DNA of 58,206 bases from an uncultured Opitutaceae bacterium (GCA_903952145.1 CAJBES010000200.1:1-58206); one strand, 5' to 3'; positions 44,490-53,610 are shown, numbered from the stretch's first letter. Numbers and translations: made by a program. Notes: a model not told the origin generated them from the letters alone.

Positions 44490-45404
44490 TCAGGCGCAGT
44501 CAGAGAAACGCTTCTGCAGGATCGTCCGACAGGTCTCAACTTCGTCGTCTCCCAGACTGCGGTAGGGCGATAGCATCCGGAGTGGAAAATCAGGCACAGG
44601 GCCCAATCGGACGATCGCCTTGTCATAGGCGCCATCGATGCGCCGGTCCACCATGGCGGGTGCAAACACCTCGTCCGAAAGCCGCCGGAACCAGTCTCCC
44701 AGAGCGATAGCAGCAGCCGTCCGGCCTTCGCGTGCAGCCGTGAACATCTCCCATGAGCGTCGGGGCGCCAGCAGTCCGAACGTCCCCAGCAAAGAGCACT
44801 CCCCATGCAACGCCCCGTGGGCGAGCATCGGCTCGGTCAGGAAGTGCTGGAGTTCCGGCACCCCGCTGACCAGCGCACCCACCAGATGCATGTCGGAGGT
44901 CATGGTCTTGGTCGCAACCAGGTTGGGCACATCCGCGATGAACCGGCGGTAGTCGGCCATGCCCAGGATCCGGCCCACGCGCCCGGTATTGTAGTGCATG
45001 AACCGCGAATCAGGGAAAGTCCCGCAAACGTCGTGAAAGAACACCTTCACCTCGGCGTCCCGCAGCACGTCCCAGCGCGGCAGGGAAATCTGAAACGCCC
45101 GGAAGCCCAAGTCGTGGGCGATCGCCACGCGTTCCACGACCGTGGCGGTGGAGAGGCCGACCACGCCTATCATGGGGTGAAGGTCCGGCCCGGCAGTTAC
45201 CTCCCTGAAGAGCTTCACGACCTCCGTGAACCTTCTCGTATCCACGGCGTAGCCCTCACCGGCCGTGCCGAACACATACAGGTGCCGGTAGCCGGCCGCG
45301 AGCACAGCGGCCGCTTGGGCGCAGAAACGCGGCGCATCAATCTCCTCTTGGGCAGTCCACGGGACGAGACAGCTGACCATGATCGTAGAGGGGTATCGGG
45401 CCAT
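44490..45404 (-). CDS. DHDPS/NAL-family lyase-synthase (second)
   Basis: 304 aa from the ATG at 45404; the frame continues to 45539, but those residues look non-coding. Class I aldolase landmarks: GTAGEGYAV (the substrate-carboxylate loop), MHYNTGRVGR with catalytic Tyr138, and NLVATKTM with Schiff-base Lys166. Closer in layout to NAL/DapA than the gene at 26684. It is convergent with the desaturase gene and divergent from the lyase-like gene at 45542. Likely catabolic: cleaves or dehydrates a 2-keto-3-deoxy acid. Confidence 0.85.
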   Translation of the reverse strand: MARYPSTIMVSCLVPWTAQEEIDAPRFCAQAAAVLAAGYRHLYVFGTAGEGYAVDTRRFTEVVKLFREVTAGPDLHPMIGVVGLSTATVVERVAIAHDLGFRAFQISLPRWDVLRDAEVKVFFHDVCGTFPDSRFMHYNTGRVGRILGMADYRRFIADVPNLVATKTMTSDMHLVGALVSGVPELQHFLTEPMLAHGALHGECSLLGTFGLLAPRRSWEMFTAAREGRTAAAIALGDWFRRLSDEVFAPAMVDRRIDGAYDKAIVRLGPVPDFPLRMLSPYRSLGDDEVETCRTILQKRFSDCA

Positions 45405-45541
45405 GGCGCCAATGTTGGCAGAGGTCGGACGGCGGCAAACACTTTCACCCCGCCATGACCTCAATCGACAGATCATTTCCCGGGACCAACAAAGCTTGGT
45501 GCAATGATGTCTGCGTGGTATGCACTGAAAGCAGACCATCC

Positions 45542-47947
45542 ATGACTATGAAACCACATGATGCAATGAAAGCCCGCCGGCCGGCCGTGCTCCGGCCCGA
45601 ATCGACGCTGAGCCGGCGGTATTTGAGAGTCATCGAAAAATGGATCCCGGTCGGCGTGCGCTACTTCGCCGACTGGCCTGTGCGCCCCGATTGCGGCCAC
45701 TTCCTCGGCGGCTGCCATTGGTATGGCATCGAATCGATCGGGGGGGCGTTGGCGTTTGCCGCGGCCGCCAGTTCACCGGACTACGACCCGACGGTCGGCG
45801 GCTGCTCGCGCGATGAACTGCGCACAATGGCCCGCAAGGCCATCCGCTATCTGTGTTTCACGCATGACACCGGTCCGGCCGACTGCACGCGGCCGGCCAA
45901 AGGGCTCGGCCGGGCGGAGAACTTCGGCACAAAATGGGGCGAGCGCGGCCTGGGTTTCTTCCGCGAAAGCCAGTGCGGCACCACGGTCTCCGGCCTGGCG
46001 GTGGCGGCGCTGCTCCTCGGCGATGCCGTGGATGAGGAAACGTGGGGCCTGATTGCGACCGTCCATGCCGACTACGCGTCCCGCTTCGGCGCCATGGCCC
46101 CGAAGAGCGGGGTGTATACCAACACCCAAATGGAGGAGAACGGGTGGACTTCCTGCGGACTGGCATCGGTGGCGTGTCTGCTCGACGGGTCACCCCAGGC
46201 GGCCGCGTGGGCGGCCACCGCGCGCAATTGGATGTTCTCCACGGCGGCGGCACCCCAGGATGCAAAGGACCTCGGGGTGTTCGCCGACGGCCGGACCGTT
46301 TCCCAGTGGACCGGTGAAACCTTCACCGCCCTACCGGACTACATGGCCGAGAATCATGGGATGGTGCATCCCAACTACACCGGAGCCTCCGTCCTCTTCA
46401 CCGGATATCTGGGTGTCATCCAGGGAGCCTTCGGCGTGGCGATGCCGAAGCACGCCTTCTTCAATCGCGAACGGATCTACGCCCAGCTCAAGTTGACGAC
46501 CGATCGCACCGGCTCCCTGCACCCGGTGCAGGGCATGGACTGGCCCTACCTCTTCACCGACCCCGGCACGACCACGCACGCCGCGGCGTCGGTCCTCTTG
46601 CGGGATCCTGATGCGGCCAGGCTGGAGCGCTGGGCCCTGGCCACCTTGGAAGCCCGTCAGGACAGCAACGGCGGCCGCATGATCAATCCGGCCGTCGCCG
46701 AGGTCTGTCACGACATCCAGGATCCGATGATCATCCGTGAATGCCTGATCACCGGCCCCACCTATACCTACCTGCTCCACCGGCTGCACGGCGACGGCCC
46801 GCAGCCGACCCAGGACCGCGAGCTGGAGCGAAAACTGCGCGGCGTGAAGGTGTTTCCCCACTCCGGCTTCGTGTTCCAGCGCCACCCACAGGGCCAGACC
46901 TCCTTCGCATGGCGCAACTGCCAGATGGCGCTGCCACTCAACCTCGATGGGATCCAGACGGTGGCGCCGGCGACCCATTCATGGCTGGGCCGCGTCTCGG
47001 TGCTGGACCGGCCGGACAGCCAAGAGCAAATCTCCTTCCACGTGGACACCTCGGCGCAGGGGTTCGCCGCCGCGCTGGTGATGGACCGGGCACAGGGATC
47101 GGTGCGCCAGGAAGTGCTCTACGCCGGGCTGCCCGACGGCGTGAGCCTGTCGTTCGAGCGCTGGATCGCCCGCGAGTCCGTGGAGGTAAGCGATGTATCC
47201 CAGGGTTTCCTGCGGATCATCAACGAAAAGTTCAGCGCCATGCGGGGCAACTGCCACGGCCACCGGGTCCTGGCCACTCCGGAAGGCACGACCCGGTTCG
47301 AAGGCTTCGTGAGTGCCGATCCGGCCAGCGATGTGATCCGCGCTTACGATCACCCAGCCTGGGTCAACGTGGATGATCGGCTGGGGCTCGTGTTTCGGGG
47401 CTTGGGCGAGACCGTCTACCACAACCGACACTTCTTCTCCCCCTGGTGGGCCACTGCCGACGATCTGATCCTCAGCCGCAGTGCCGGACCACGGCGGGTG
47501 AAGGCAGGAAACGTGATCACGCGCCTGACCGCACTCATCGCCCCGGGACAATCGGCCAGACAAACCGCCGCGACCATCCTGACTGAGCTCTCGGGGCCCA
47601 AGGGTTGCGTGGGTCTGATTGGCAGCGGGCACCTCGCAGCCGCGAACTTCGGCGGAGACGTGAAGCAGGCTGGCCTGCGAGCAAGGCGTGTGGACCTGCC
47701 GCTGATACCGCTTTTCGAGGGCACAACCCGCATCTCCGATCAAACCGTCACGTATCACCTGACCCTGCAGCCGGGACAAGCCGTGCTGCGCCAGGCGGTG
47801 TGCCACCTGAAAGTCTCGGGCGATATCGAAGCCATGGCCTCGGCCTCATCGGTGATCGCACGCAACATCGGGAAGACGCCGGCCTCCGTCTCGCTCGGTC
47901 GCAAAACCGTGAAAGTGCGGCCGGGACAGTTGATGCGAATACGGTGA
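45542..47947 (+). CDS. Large lyase-like protein (alpha/alpha-toroid plus beta-sandwich)
   Basis: 801 aa from the ATG at 45542 (ATGs at 45455 and 45548 are alternatives). The N-terminal 400 residues look helical, with spaced aromatic/His segments (DCGHFLGGCHWYGIES, QMEENGWTSCGLASVACLL, ENHGMVHPNYTGAS). The C-terminal half is beta-rich (SFHVDTSAQGFAAALVMDRA, WVNVDDRLGLVFRGLGE, QTVTYHLTLQPGQ). This two-part layout resembles heparinase/hyaluronate-lyase-type polysaccharide lyases, but no family-defining motif was found. No signal peptide, unlike most such enzymes. A fragmentary second copy of its C-terminal region lies at 52254-52470. Confidence 0.7.
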   Translation: MTMKPHDAMKARRPAVLRPESTLSRRYLRVIEKWIPVGVRYFADWPVRPDCGHFLGGCHWYGIESIGGALAFAAAASSPDYDPTVGGCSRDELRTMARKAIRYLCFTHDTGPADCTRPAKGLGRAENFGTKWGERGLGFFRESQCGTTVSGLAVAALLLGDAVDEETWGLIATVHADYASRFGAMAPKSGVYTNTQMEENGWTSCGLASVACLLDGSPQAAAWAATARNWMFSTAAAPQDAKDLGVFADGRTVSQWTGETFTALPDYMAENHGMVHPNYTGASVLFTGYLGVIQGAFGVAMPKHAFFNRERIYAQLKLTTDRTGSLHPVQGMDWPYLFTDPGTTTHAAASVLLRDPDAARLERWALATLEARQDSNGGRMINPAVAEVCHDIQDPMIIRECLITGPTYTYLLHRLHGDGPQPTQDRELERKLRGVKVFPHSGFVFQRHPQGQTSFAWRNCQMALPLNLDGIQTVAPATHSWLGRVSVLDRPDSQEQISFHVDTSAQGFAAALVMDRAQGSVRQEVLYAGLPDGVSLSFERWIARESVEVSDVSQGFLRIINEKFSAMRGNCHGHRVLATPEGTTRFEGFVSADPASDVIRAYDHPAWVNVDDRLGLVFRGLGETVYHNRHFFSPWWATADDLILSRSAGPRRVKAGNVITRLTALIAPGQSARQTAATILTELSGPKGCVGLIGSGHLAAANFGGDVKQAGLRARRVDLPLIPLFEGTTRISDQTVTYHLTLQPGQAVLRQAVCHLKVSGDIEAMASASSVIARNIGKTPASVSLGRKTVKVRPGQLMRIR

Positions 47948-48208
47948 GGACGGACGACAATTGTCGCAAGCAGCCAAAGTCGCCGGGGTAGGGCTGTAAA
48001 TTCGGGCACCCTTGATCAAACCGGCGGTTACCAGCCAGACCCGCCCGCAAGCCCGCGCCGCGGCATGCACACGCCGTGGTTCAGCGTGGTCGTCGTTGTT
48101 AACCGTCGGATGCGGAGGGAAAAACACCGGTAAAACCGGGAGGTGCCATGCTTCGCTCTATTTTTAGCGGGAATGCCTTCCGGGCAAATCGACCGGGAAG
48201 GTCAGCCT

Positions 48209-48634
48209 TTAAAACAAATCAATGGCGCCGCACACCCCGAATCCTGCTTCTTTCAGCGCAGCGATGGCACGGTCGAGATCGCCGAAGCGGAAGATCATGA
48301 TGGCGTCACGGCCGGAGCGCTGGGCAAAGGCGTACATGTACTCGACGGGGATCTGATGCGAATCGAGCGCGGTGAGGACTGCCGCGAGGCCGCCGGGTTT
48401 GTCGGGCACCTGGATGGCAACGACTTCGGAGGTGGTCGCAGCGTACCCGGCTTTTTCGACAACGGTTTGGGCCTTGTCTGCATCCGATGCGATGATGCGC
48501 AGCAAGCCGAACTCGCCGGCCTCGGAGAGCATGAGGGTGCTGAGGTTCACCCCGGCGTCAGCCAGCGTGCGACAGAGCGCCGAGAGGCTGCCGGGGCGGT
48601 TTTCGAGGAAGATTGAAATCTGGCGGATTTTCAT
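48209..48634 (-). CDS. Tandem ACT-domain protein
   Basis: 141 aa from the ATG at 48634 (the upstream extension is out of character). Two ACT domains in a row: IRQISIFLENRPGSLSALCR, then VVAIQVPDKPGGLAAVLTAL, each with the beta-alpha-beta start and the 'N/D-x-P-G-x-L' ligand loop. Such small proteins bind amino acids. As the last gene of iorA-iorB-paaK-ACT, it probably senses an aromatic amino acid or related product. 19 bp separate it from paaK. Confidence 0.88.
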   Translation of the reverse strand: MKIRQISIFLENRPGSLSALCRTLADAGVNLSTLMLSEAGEFGLLRIIASDADKAQTVVEKAGYAATTSEVVAIQVPDKPGGLAAVLTALDSHQIPVEYMYAFAQRSGRDAIMIFRFGDLDRAIAALKEAGFGVCGAIDLF

Positions 48635-48653
48635 GGGGTGTTCCTTGGCTCTT

Positions 48654-49997
48654 TCAGTTGGGTATTTCGCGTTGGTCGAGCAGGCGTTTGGCTTTGCCTT
48701 CGCTGCGCGTGATGCTGCCCGGCTGGGCAAGCGTGACCGTGGCGTGCAGGCCGGTGATCTGCTCGATGCTCCGGCTGAAGCGTTTTTGCAGCTGTTCCAT
48801 CGCCCCGACGTTATCACTGAGCATGCCGCCAGTAATCTCGACGCGGACCTCCAGCTGATCGAGGCCGTCTTTGCGCGTCAGGACGATCAAGTAGTGCGGC
48901 AGGCTTGCTTCGGTTTTCAGGAGGGCGGTTTCGATCTGCGAGGGGTAAACATTTACCCCGCGAATAATGAGCATGTCGTCGCTGCGGCGGCTGATGCGTC
49001 GGATCCGGCGGCAGGTTCGGCCGCAGCGGCAGCAGCTGGTCTCAAAAGCGGTGATGTCGCGCGTGCGGTAGCGGATGACCGGCATCGCCTGCTTGCTGAG
49101 CGTGGTGATGACCAGTTCGCCCTCGGTGCCGTCGGGCACGGGCTCCAGCGTTTTCGGGTCGACGATCTCGGCGAGGAAGTGGTCTTCAAAAATGTGCAGA
49201 CCGTCCTGACATTCGCATTCGGCGCCAACCCCGGGGCCAATGATTTCCGAGAGGCCATAGATGTCGAAGGCCTGCACGCCCGACGTGGACTCGATGTACT
49301 GGCGCATCTGGTCGCTCCACGGTTCGGCCCCGAAGACGCCGCGTTTAACCTTCAAGTCGCGTTTGAAATCAATGCCCATCTTTTGCGCCGTCTCGATCAG
49401 ATGTATGAAGTAACTCGGGGTCCCGCAGATCGCGGTGACCCCAAAGTCCTTCATCACCATGATCTGGCGTTCGCTATTGCCGCCGGAAATCGGAATCACG
49501 GTCGCACCGATGCCTTCGAGGCCGCCGTGCAACCCGAGCCCTCCGGTGAAGAGACCGTAGCCGTACATGTTCTGCACGATGTCGCCGCGCGAGAAGCCCG
49601 CGGCGTAAAGCGTGCGCATGATGACCTGTTTCCAGACCTCCATGTCCTGCGCGGTATAACCAACGACGATCGGCTTGCCCGTGGTCCCGCTCGAAGCGTG
49701 CACGCGGACGACCTCGCTCATCGGCACGGTGAAAAGGCCGTACGGATAGGTGTCGCGCAGATCCGTCTTCACCAGGAACGGCAGCTGGCAGACGTCGGCG
49801 AGCTGTCTGACGTCGGCGGGCTTGAGACCCTTGGCTTCCATGCGCTCGCGGAAAAGTTGCACCTTCTCATAGGAGAGGGCGATGACGGCCCGGAGCCGTT
49901 GCAACTGGACCTCGCGCAGGCGGGATTCAGGCATGTAGTCGAGCGCGCTCTCGGGGAAGAACGTGCCTTCGAGATCATTCCAGAGGTGGGGGATCAT
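48654..49997 (-). CDS. paaK: Phenylacetate--CoA ligase family protein
   Basis: 447 aa, an adenylate-forming enzyme that makes phenylacetyl-CoA (or another aryl-acetyl-CoA) from the acid, ATP and CoA. Visible: the P-loop-like HASSGTTGKP (residues 100-109), ICGTPSYFIHL, FDIYGLSEIIGPGVGAECEC (substrate pocket and A5 motif) and a C-terminal domain with DDMLIIRGVNVYPSQIETAL. Length is typical of PaaK. Its ATG overlaps the stop of iorB by 4 bp (ATGA). In this operon type the ligase works with indolepyruvate oxidoreductase, possibly in reverse to conserve ATP (known context; direction is inference). Confidence 0.93.
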   Translation of the reverse strand: MIPHLWNDLEGTFFPESALDYMPESRLREVQLQRLRAVIALSYEKVQLFRERMEAKGLKPADVRQLADVCQLPFLVKTDLRDTYPYGLFTVPMSEVVRVHASSGTTGKPIVVGYTAQDMEVWKQVIMRTLYAAGFSRGDIVQNMYGYGLFTGGLGLHGGLEGIGATVIPISGGNSERQIMVMKDFGVTAICGTPSYFIHLIETAQKMGIDFKRDLKVKRGVFGAEPWSDQMRQYIESTSGVQAFDIYGLSEIIGPGVGAECECQDGLHIFEDHFLAEIVDPKTLEPVPDGTEGELVITTLSKQAMPVIRYRTRDITAFETSCCRCGRTCRRIRRISRRSDDMLIIRGVNVYPSQIETALLKTEASLPHYLIVLTRKDGLDQLEVRVEITGGMLSDNVGAMEQLQKRFSRSIEQITGLHATVTLAQPGSITRSEGKAKRLLDQREIPN

Positions 49998-50476
49998 GGG
50001 TTGCGGCCGAGCGTAAACGCGGTGTCGTTGGCGGAGTGAAGCTTCTCGGGAAAATTGGCGCGCAGGCTCGCCCGCCAGGCGCTCTCGGGAAAATCGAAGT
50101 GGCGGCTCAGGCGACCGAGCATGGCGACATTGAGCGCTTTTGCCGATGGCAGCCTGGCGGTGTCAATGTCGGCAGGGACGAGCAGCGTGCCTCCGCTGCG
50201 CAAGCCGCCGCGAAAGACTTCGAGCTGAGTCGGTTCCAACACGACGAGAAAATCGCACGCGCCGTCGGGGATCATCGGGCTGTGCACCTCGGAGCCAAAG
50301 CGCACGTCGGACTGGACCGAGCCGCCGCGCTGGCTCATGCCGTGGACCTCGGCCTTCTTGACCGTGTGGCCCTCGCGAAAGGCGACATCGGCGAAGATGT
50401 CGGAAGCCTTGATCACACCGGTGCCGCCGAGACCGGCGAAGCGGACGTTGCTGGTTCGAATCGGGGCGGAAGTCAT
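49994..50476 (-). CDS. iorB: Indolepyruvate:ferredoxin oxidoreductase, beta subunit
   Basis: 160 aa, the gamma-type (2-oxoacid oxidoreductase) subunit of the IorAB complex, which oxidatively decarboxylates aryl pyruvates to aryl-acetyl-CoA with ferredoxin. Motifs: VRFAGLGGTGVIKASDIFAD, VHGMSQRGGSVQSDVRFG and LEPTQLEVFRGGL. The ATG at 50476 is fixed by a strong Shine-Dalgarno, AGGAGG at 50486-50491, which overlaps the iorA stop. Slightly short for the family (often near 190 aa) but no break is visible. Overlaps paaK by 4 bp. Confidence 0.93.
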   Translation of the reverse strand: MTSAPIRTSNVRFAGLGGTGVIKASDIFADVAFREGHTVKKAEVHGMSQRGGSVQSDVRFGSEVHSPMIPDGACDFLVVLEPTQLEVFRGGLRSGGTLLVPADIDTARLPSAKALNVAMLGRLSRHFDFPESAWRASLRANFPEKLHSANDTAFTLGRNP

Positions 50477-50485
50477 GGGAAGGGG

Positions 50486-50491
50486 CCTCCT
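50486..50491 (-). promoter_or_regulatory. Strong ribosome-binding site for iorB
   Basis: On the minus strand TGAGGAGGCCCCTTCCCATG: AGGAGG placed 9 bases before the ATG and overlapping the iorA stop TGA. It decides the iorB start and couples the two subunits. Such clear sites are rare elsewhere in this window. Confidence 0.75.
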
Positions 50492-52182
50492 CAGGATTTG
50501 TCCTCGTCGCCACATTCGCAGGTGCAGGCCGTTTCGGTGGTGGCGGCTTTCGCCTTCTGCTCCTTGGCCCAGGCGGCGATGCGTCCGGCGGCGAGGATGC
50601 ATGGGCTGCGGGCGATGATGACGGTCAGCTCATCCTTGTGCAGGGAATCTGCCAATACGCCCTTGAGCAGGGCGCGCTCGCGGACCGGGTTGATGGTGAA
50701 GACGTTTTTCACGCCGGCGGCGCGGGCCATGTCCTCGTAGCAGACGCGATGGGTGCCGGCGCCGTCCAGCTGGCGGCCGGTGCCGGGATGCTCCTGCTGA
50801 CCGGTCATCGCAGTGGTGCCGTTGTCGAGGATCAGGAGCACGTGTCCTGTCTGGGGCGGATTGTAGGCCATTTCAACCAAGCCGGGCAGACCGCCATGGA
50901 GGAAGGTGCTGTCGCCGATCACGGAGACGACGCGTTTGGCCTGATCGCGCGGGAGCACATGACGCAGACCGAGGCCCATGCCGATGGCGGCGCCCATGTC
51001 GATCATCATGTCCATCGCGGAAAGCGGCGGGAGCGCGGCGAGGGTGTAGCAGCCGATGTCGCCGGAGACGATGCAGTCGAGCTCTTTCAACACCTCGAAA
51101 CTTGTGGCGTGCGGACAGCCGTTGCAGAGCTCGGGCGGCTTGCCACGCGGCGGGACGGGCTCGGGGCTGGAGTCCTTGTCCAGTATGCGCCTGACGCGGT
51201 CGACGTTGAGTTCGCCGAAGCGGAAAATGGCATCGTCCTTGGCTTCAATCGTCAGGCCGGCGGCGAGGCAGGCGGTGGCAAGCCACGGATCGTTTTCCTC
51301 GATGATCACACAGCGTTGCACCGAGGCGGCAAAGGCGCGGATCGTCTCCATCGGCAGCGGATAGCTCAGGCTGAGCTTGAGCATGGAGGCCTCGGGTGCG
51401 GCTTCGCGGGCGTGGTGGTAACAGATGCCGGCGGTGACGATGCCGAGCGCGGGGCTGCGTTTTTCGACCTGATTGGGACCGGCAGAAATATTCCACCATT
51501 CCAGCTCGGCCATCTTCGCGCGCAGACGGCGATGGGCGGGTTTCGCATGGCCGGGGACCATGACGCGGTCGACAATATTGCGGACAAAATCAGCGGTGGG
51601 CGCGCCGGTTTCGGCGGTGGTGAGTTTTGCCCCCGGGGCGAAGCGCGGTTTGACCGGCGATTTTGAGTGGCAGACCCGCGTGGTCATGCGGAAAAGGACC
51701 GGGATGTGCCAGCGCTCACTCGTGGCAAACGCGACCTGGAGCAGATCGTAGGCGTCCTGCGAATCGGCGGGCTCGAACATCGGCGCGACGGCGGCCTCGG
51801 CGTAGCGGCGGCTGTCCTGTTCGTTTTGCGAGGAAGCGAGGCCGGGATCGTCGGCGACAACGAGCACATAGCCACCGTCCACCCCCGAGTAGGTCATGGT
51901 GAACAACACGTCGGCGGCGACATTGAGACCGACGTGTTTCATCGTGCAAAGCACGCGGGCTTTGGCGAAGGCAGCGCCGAGCGCGACTTCGGCGGCGACT
52001 TTTTCGTTGGGCGCCCACTGGGCTTTTCCGCCGAGGGTGCGGAAACTTTCCAGAATTTCGGTGGACGGCGTGCCGGGGTAACCCGTACCGAGGGCTACGC
52101 CGCAATGCAGCGCTGAGAGGGCAACAGCTTCGTTGCCGCTTAGGAGGAGACGACCTGATTTATCTTGGGAAGGCTGGAGCAC
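50491..52182 (-). CDS. iorA: Indolepyruvate:ferredoxin oxidoreductase, alpha subunit, lacking the C-terminal ferredoxin domain
   Basis: About 563 aa from a GTG at 52182 (VLQPSQDKSGRLLLSGNEAV); an ATG at 52266 would add 28 residues overlapping a repeated fragment. Domains: N-terminal pyrimidine-binding part (ALGTGYPGTPSTEILE), a middle domain, then the thiamine-diphosphate domain (CNGCPHATSFEVL, SGDIGCYTLAALPP, VIGDSTFLHGGLPGLVEMAY, LDNGTTAMTGQQEHPGTG). Family members normally end in a ferredoxin-like domain binding two [4Fe-4S] clusters. Here the protein stops at TACTCECGDEDKS with only a CxCxC cluster, so electron transfer must use another route or a separate ferredoxin. Leads the operon iorA-iorB-paaK-ACT. 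Confidence 0.9.
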   Translation of the reverse strand: MLQPSQDKSGRLLLSGNEAVALSALHCGVALGTGYPGTPSTEILESFRTLGGKAQWAPNEKVAAEVALGAAFAKARVLCTMKHVGLNVAADVLFTMTYSGVDGGYVLVVADDPGLASSQNEQDSRRYAEAAVAPMFEPADSQDAYDLLQVAFATSERWHIPVLFRMTTRVCHSKSPVKPRFAPGAKLTTAETGAPTADFVRNIVDRVMVPGHAKPAHRRLRAKMAELEWWNISAGPNQVEKRSPALGIVTAGICYHHAREAAPEASMLKLSLSYPLPMETIRAFAASVQRCVIIEENDPWLATACLAAGLTIEAKDDAIFRFGELNVDRVRRILDKDSSPEPVPPRGKPPELCNGCPHATSFEVLKELDCIVSGDIGCYTLAALPPLSAMDMMIDMGAAIGMGLGLRHVLPRDQAKRVVSVIGDSTFLHGGLPGLVEMAYNPPQTGHVLLILDNGTTAMTGQQEHPGTGRQLDGAGTHRVCYEDMARAAGVKNVFTINPVRERALLKGVLADSLHKDELTVIIARSPCILAAGRIAAWAKEQKAKAATTETACTCECGDEDKS

Positions 52183-52253
52183 GAAAGGAGGAGAACATAA
52201 CGGCAGGTTGAGGCCGGCAAGCGAAGAAAAGATGGCGTTTATGACCGACGCCG

Positions 52254-52470
52254 GTGCGATCCGCACTTACGACCACCCGGCCTGTGGCAACGTGGATGAT
52301 CGGCTGGGGCTCGTGTTCCGGGGCTTGGGCGGAGGAGTGAAGCAGGCTGGCCTGCGGGCAAGGCGCTCGGACCTGCCGCTGATACCGCTTTTCGTGGGCA
52401 CGACCCGCTTCTCCGCTCAAACCGTAACCTATCACGTGACCCTCCAGCCGGGCCAGGCCGGCGGCGGCGC
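52254..52470 (+). pseudogene. Fragmentary duplicate of the lyase-like gene
   Basis: Two separate pieces of the gene at 45542-47947 are joined here. IRTYDHPACGNVDDRLGLVF matches the parent near 47334-47412. GGGVKQAGLRARRSDLPLIP, continuing to VTYHVTLQPGQ, matches 47651-47787. About 235 bp between them are missing, and both parent edges carry a GGCG(A/G)-type sequence, suggesting microhomology. The fragment has no start of its own and runs straight into the repeat at 52454. Confidence 0.8.
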
Positions 52471-52615
52471 GCCACACGACGCCACACCAGGTTGGGCGCT
52501 GCTTCCGGCTCGCATCCTACGGCGAATCGGTCGTGGTCAGCGCTCATGCGTGCCAGGCGGCCTAATCTCTGAAGCGTCACCCCTTTCAGTCGGCGCAGTT
52601 TATAACAAATTCCGA
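52454..52615 (+). repeat. Repeat element R, copy 1
   Basis: Begins with CAGGCCGGCGGCGGC and continues through GGTTGGGCGCTGCTTCC, GGCGAATCGGT and GCTCATGCGTGCCAGGCG. It is closely similar to copy 3 at 56487-56650 and less so to copy 2 at 55100-55222. In one frame it encodes LASYGESVVVSAHACQAA, which recalls the C-terminal part of RelE/HigB-like toxins. It joins directly to the broken lyase-like gene. The rest of 52616-52851 has no gene. Confidence 0.7.
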
Positions 52616-52641
52616 TGATCCCCTCCCCCTGACCGCCTCTT

Positions 52642-52657
52642 GCCCGATCCGGTTTCC
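52642..52657 (+). repeat. 16-bp direct repeat, left copy
   Basis: GCCCGATCCGGTTTCC, identical to 55239-55254. Each copy lies shortly after a copy of repeat element R. The two copies flank the SDR and CoA-transferase genes. Confidence 0.7.
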
Positions 52658-52851
52658 CTCTAGAAACGCATCCAAACGATTGATGGCGCGTCGCGCCTTG
52701 TTCCTGCAGGGGTGCTATCCGAGCATTGAGTCATTGGCTTTGCTCCGAGCCTGAGACTTGAAGCGAGAGGCTCCCCAATTATTTGGGATCGCGTGTCTCA
52801 ACCGTCACCCGATAGGCTGCAGCTCTTTCTCGCGTCCTTTCCAACCTAACC

Positions 52852-53610
52852 ATGATCCCCATCGACCTCAGCGGCAAAGTCGCCCTCATCACTGGTGCCT
52901 CGCAGGGCATCGGCGCGCAAATCGCACGGACCTTTCATCGTGCCGGAGCCACGGTGGTGATCAACCATCCCGGCTTTCCGAATACGGCGGCGGATGCCCA
53001 GGCATTAGCCGATGAACTGAACGTCCACCGCACCGACAGCGCCCTGGTGATCGCCGCTGATGTCTCGAAGCCGGAGCAGGTGCAGTCGATGATGGGCGAA
53101 ATATTAGCCGCTGGCGTCGGCTTGGATTATCTCGTCAACAACGCGGCCATCATCAAGGACCGCACCCTTGCCAAGATGAGCCTGGCAGAATGGGATGCGG
53201 TGATTGAAGTGAACCTGAGCGGCGTCTTCTACGGCTGCAAATACGCGCTCGAAATCATGCGCGATCATGGGGCCATCGTCAGCTTCGGCAGCATCGCCGC
53301 GATCCAGGGCTTCTTCGGCCAGGCCAACTACGCCTCCGCGAAAGCCGGTGTGCAGGCGATGATGCGTGTGCTCAGTCGCGAAGCCGCGCGAAAAAACATC
53401 CGCGCCAATGCCATCGCCCCTGGGGTGATTGATACCAGCATGGCGGCGACCATTCCCGAATCCGTGCGTGCGGAGATGCTCAAAAACATCCCGCTCGCCC
53501 GCTTCGGCACGACGGAGGAAGTGGCGAACGTGGTGCTCTTCCTCTGCTCCCCGCTGGCCTCGTATGTCACGGGTCAGACGATCGAGATCAACGGTGGTTG
53601 GAGAGGTTGA
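52852..53610 (+). CDS. Short-chain dehydrogenase/reductase (FabG/PhaB-like)
   Basis: 252 aa classical SDR. NAD(P)-binding TGASQGIG at 14-21, NNAA at 96-99, catalytic Ser147 in VSFGSIAA and the YxxxK pair Tyr160/Lys164 in ANYASAKAG; C-terminal TGQTIEINGGW. Cytosolic tetramer by family. Resembles 3-oxoacyl-ACP or acetoacetyl-CoA reductases. One base separates its stop from the CoA-transferase start, so the pair probably handles a beta-hydroxy/beta-keto acyl-CoA. The two genes sit between direct repeats and may be an acquired cassette. Confidence 0.9.
   Translation: MIPIDLSGKVALITGASQGIGAQIARTFHRAGATVVINHPGFPNTAADAQALADELNVHRTDSALVIAADVSKPEQVQSMMGEILAAGVGLDYLVNNAAIIKDRTLAKMSLAEWDAVIEVNLSGVFYGCKYALEIMRDHGAIVSFGSIAAIQGFFGQANYASAKAGVQAMMRVLSREAARKNIRANAIAPGVIDTSMAATIPESVRAEMLKNIPLARFGTTEEVANVVLFLCSPLASYVTGQTIEINGGWRG

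Noticed and set aside
48165-48200. CCTTCCGG...CCGGGAAGG stem-loop considered as a terminator between convergent genes
   Set aside because: The stem contains a bulge and there is no T-run on either strand at the right distance.
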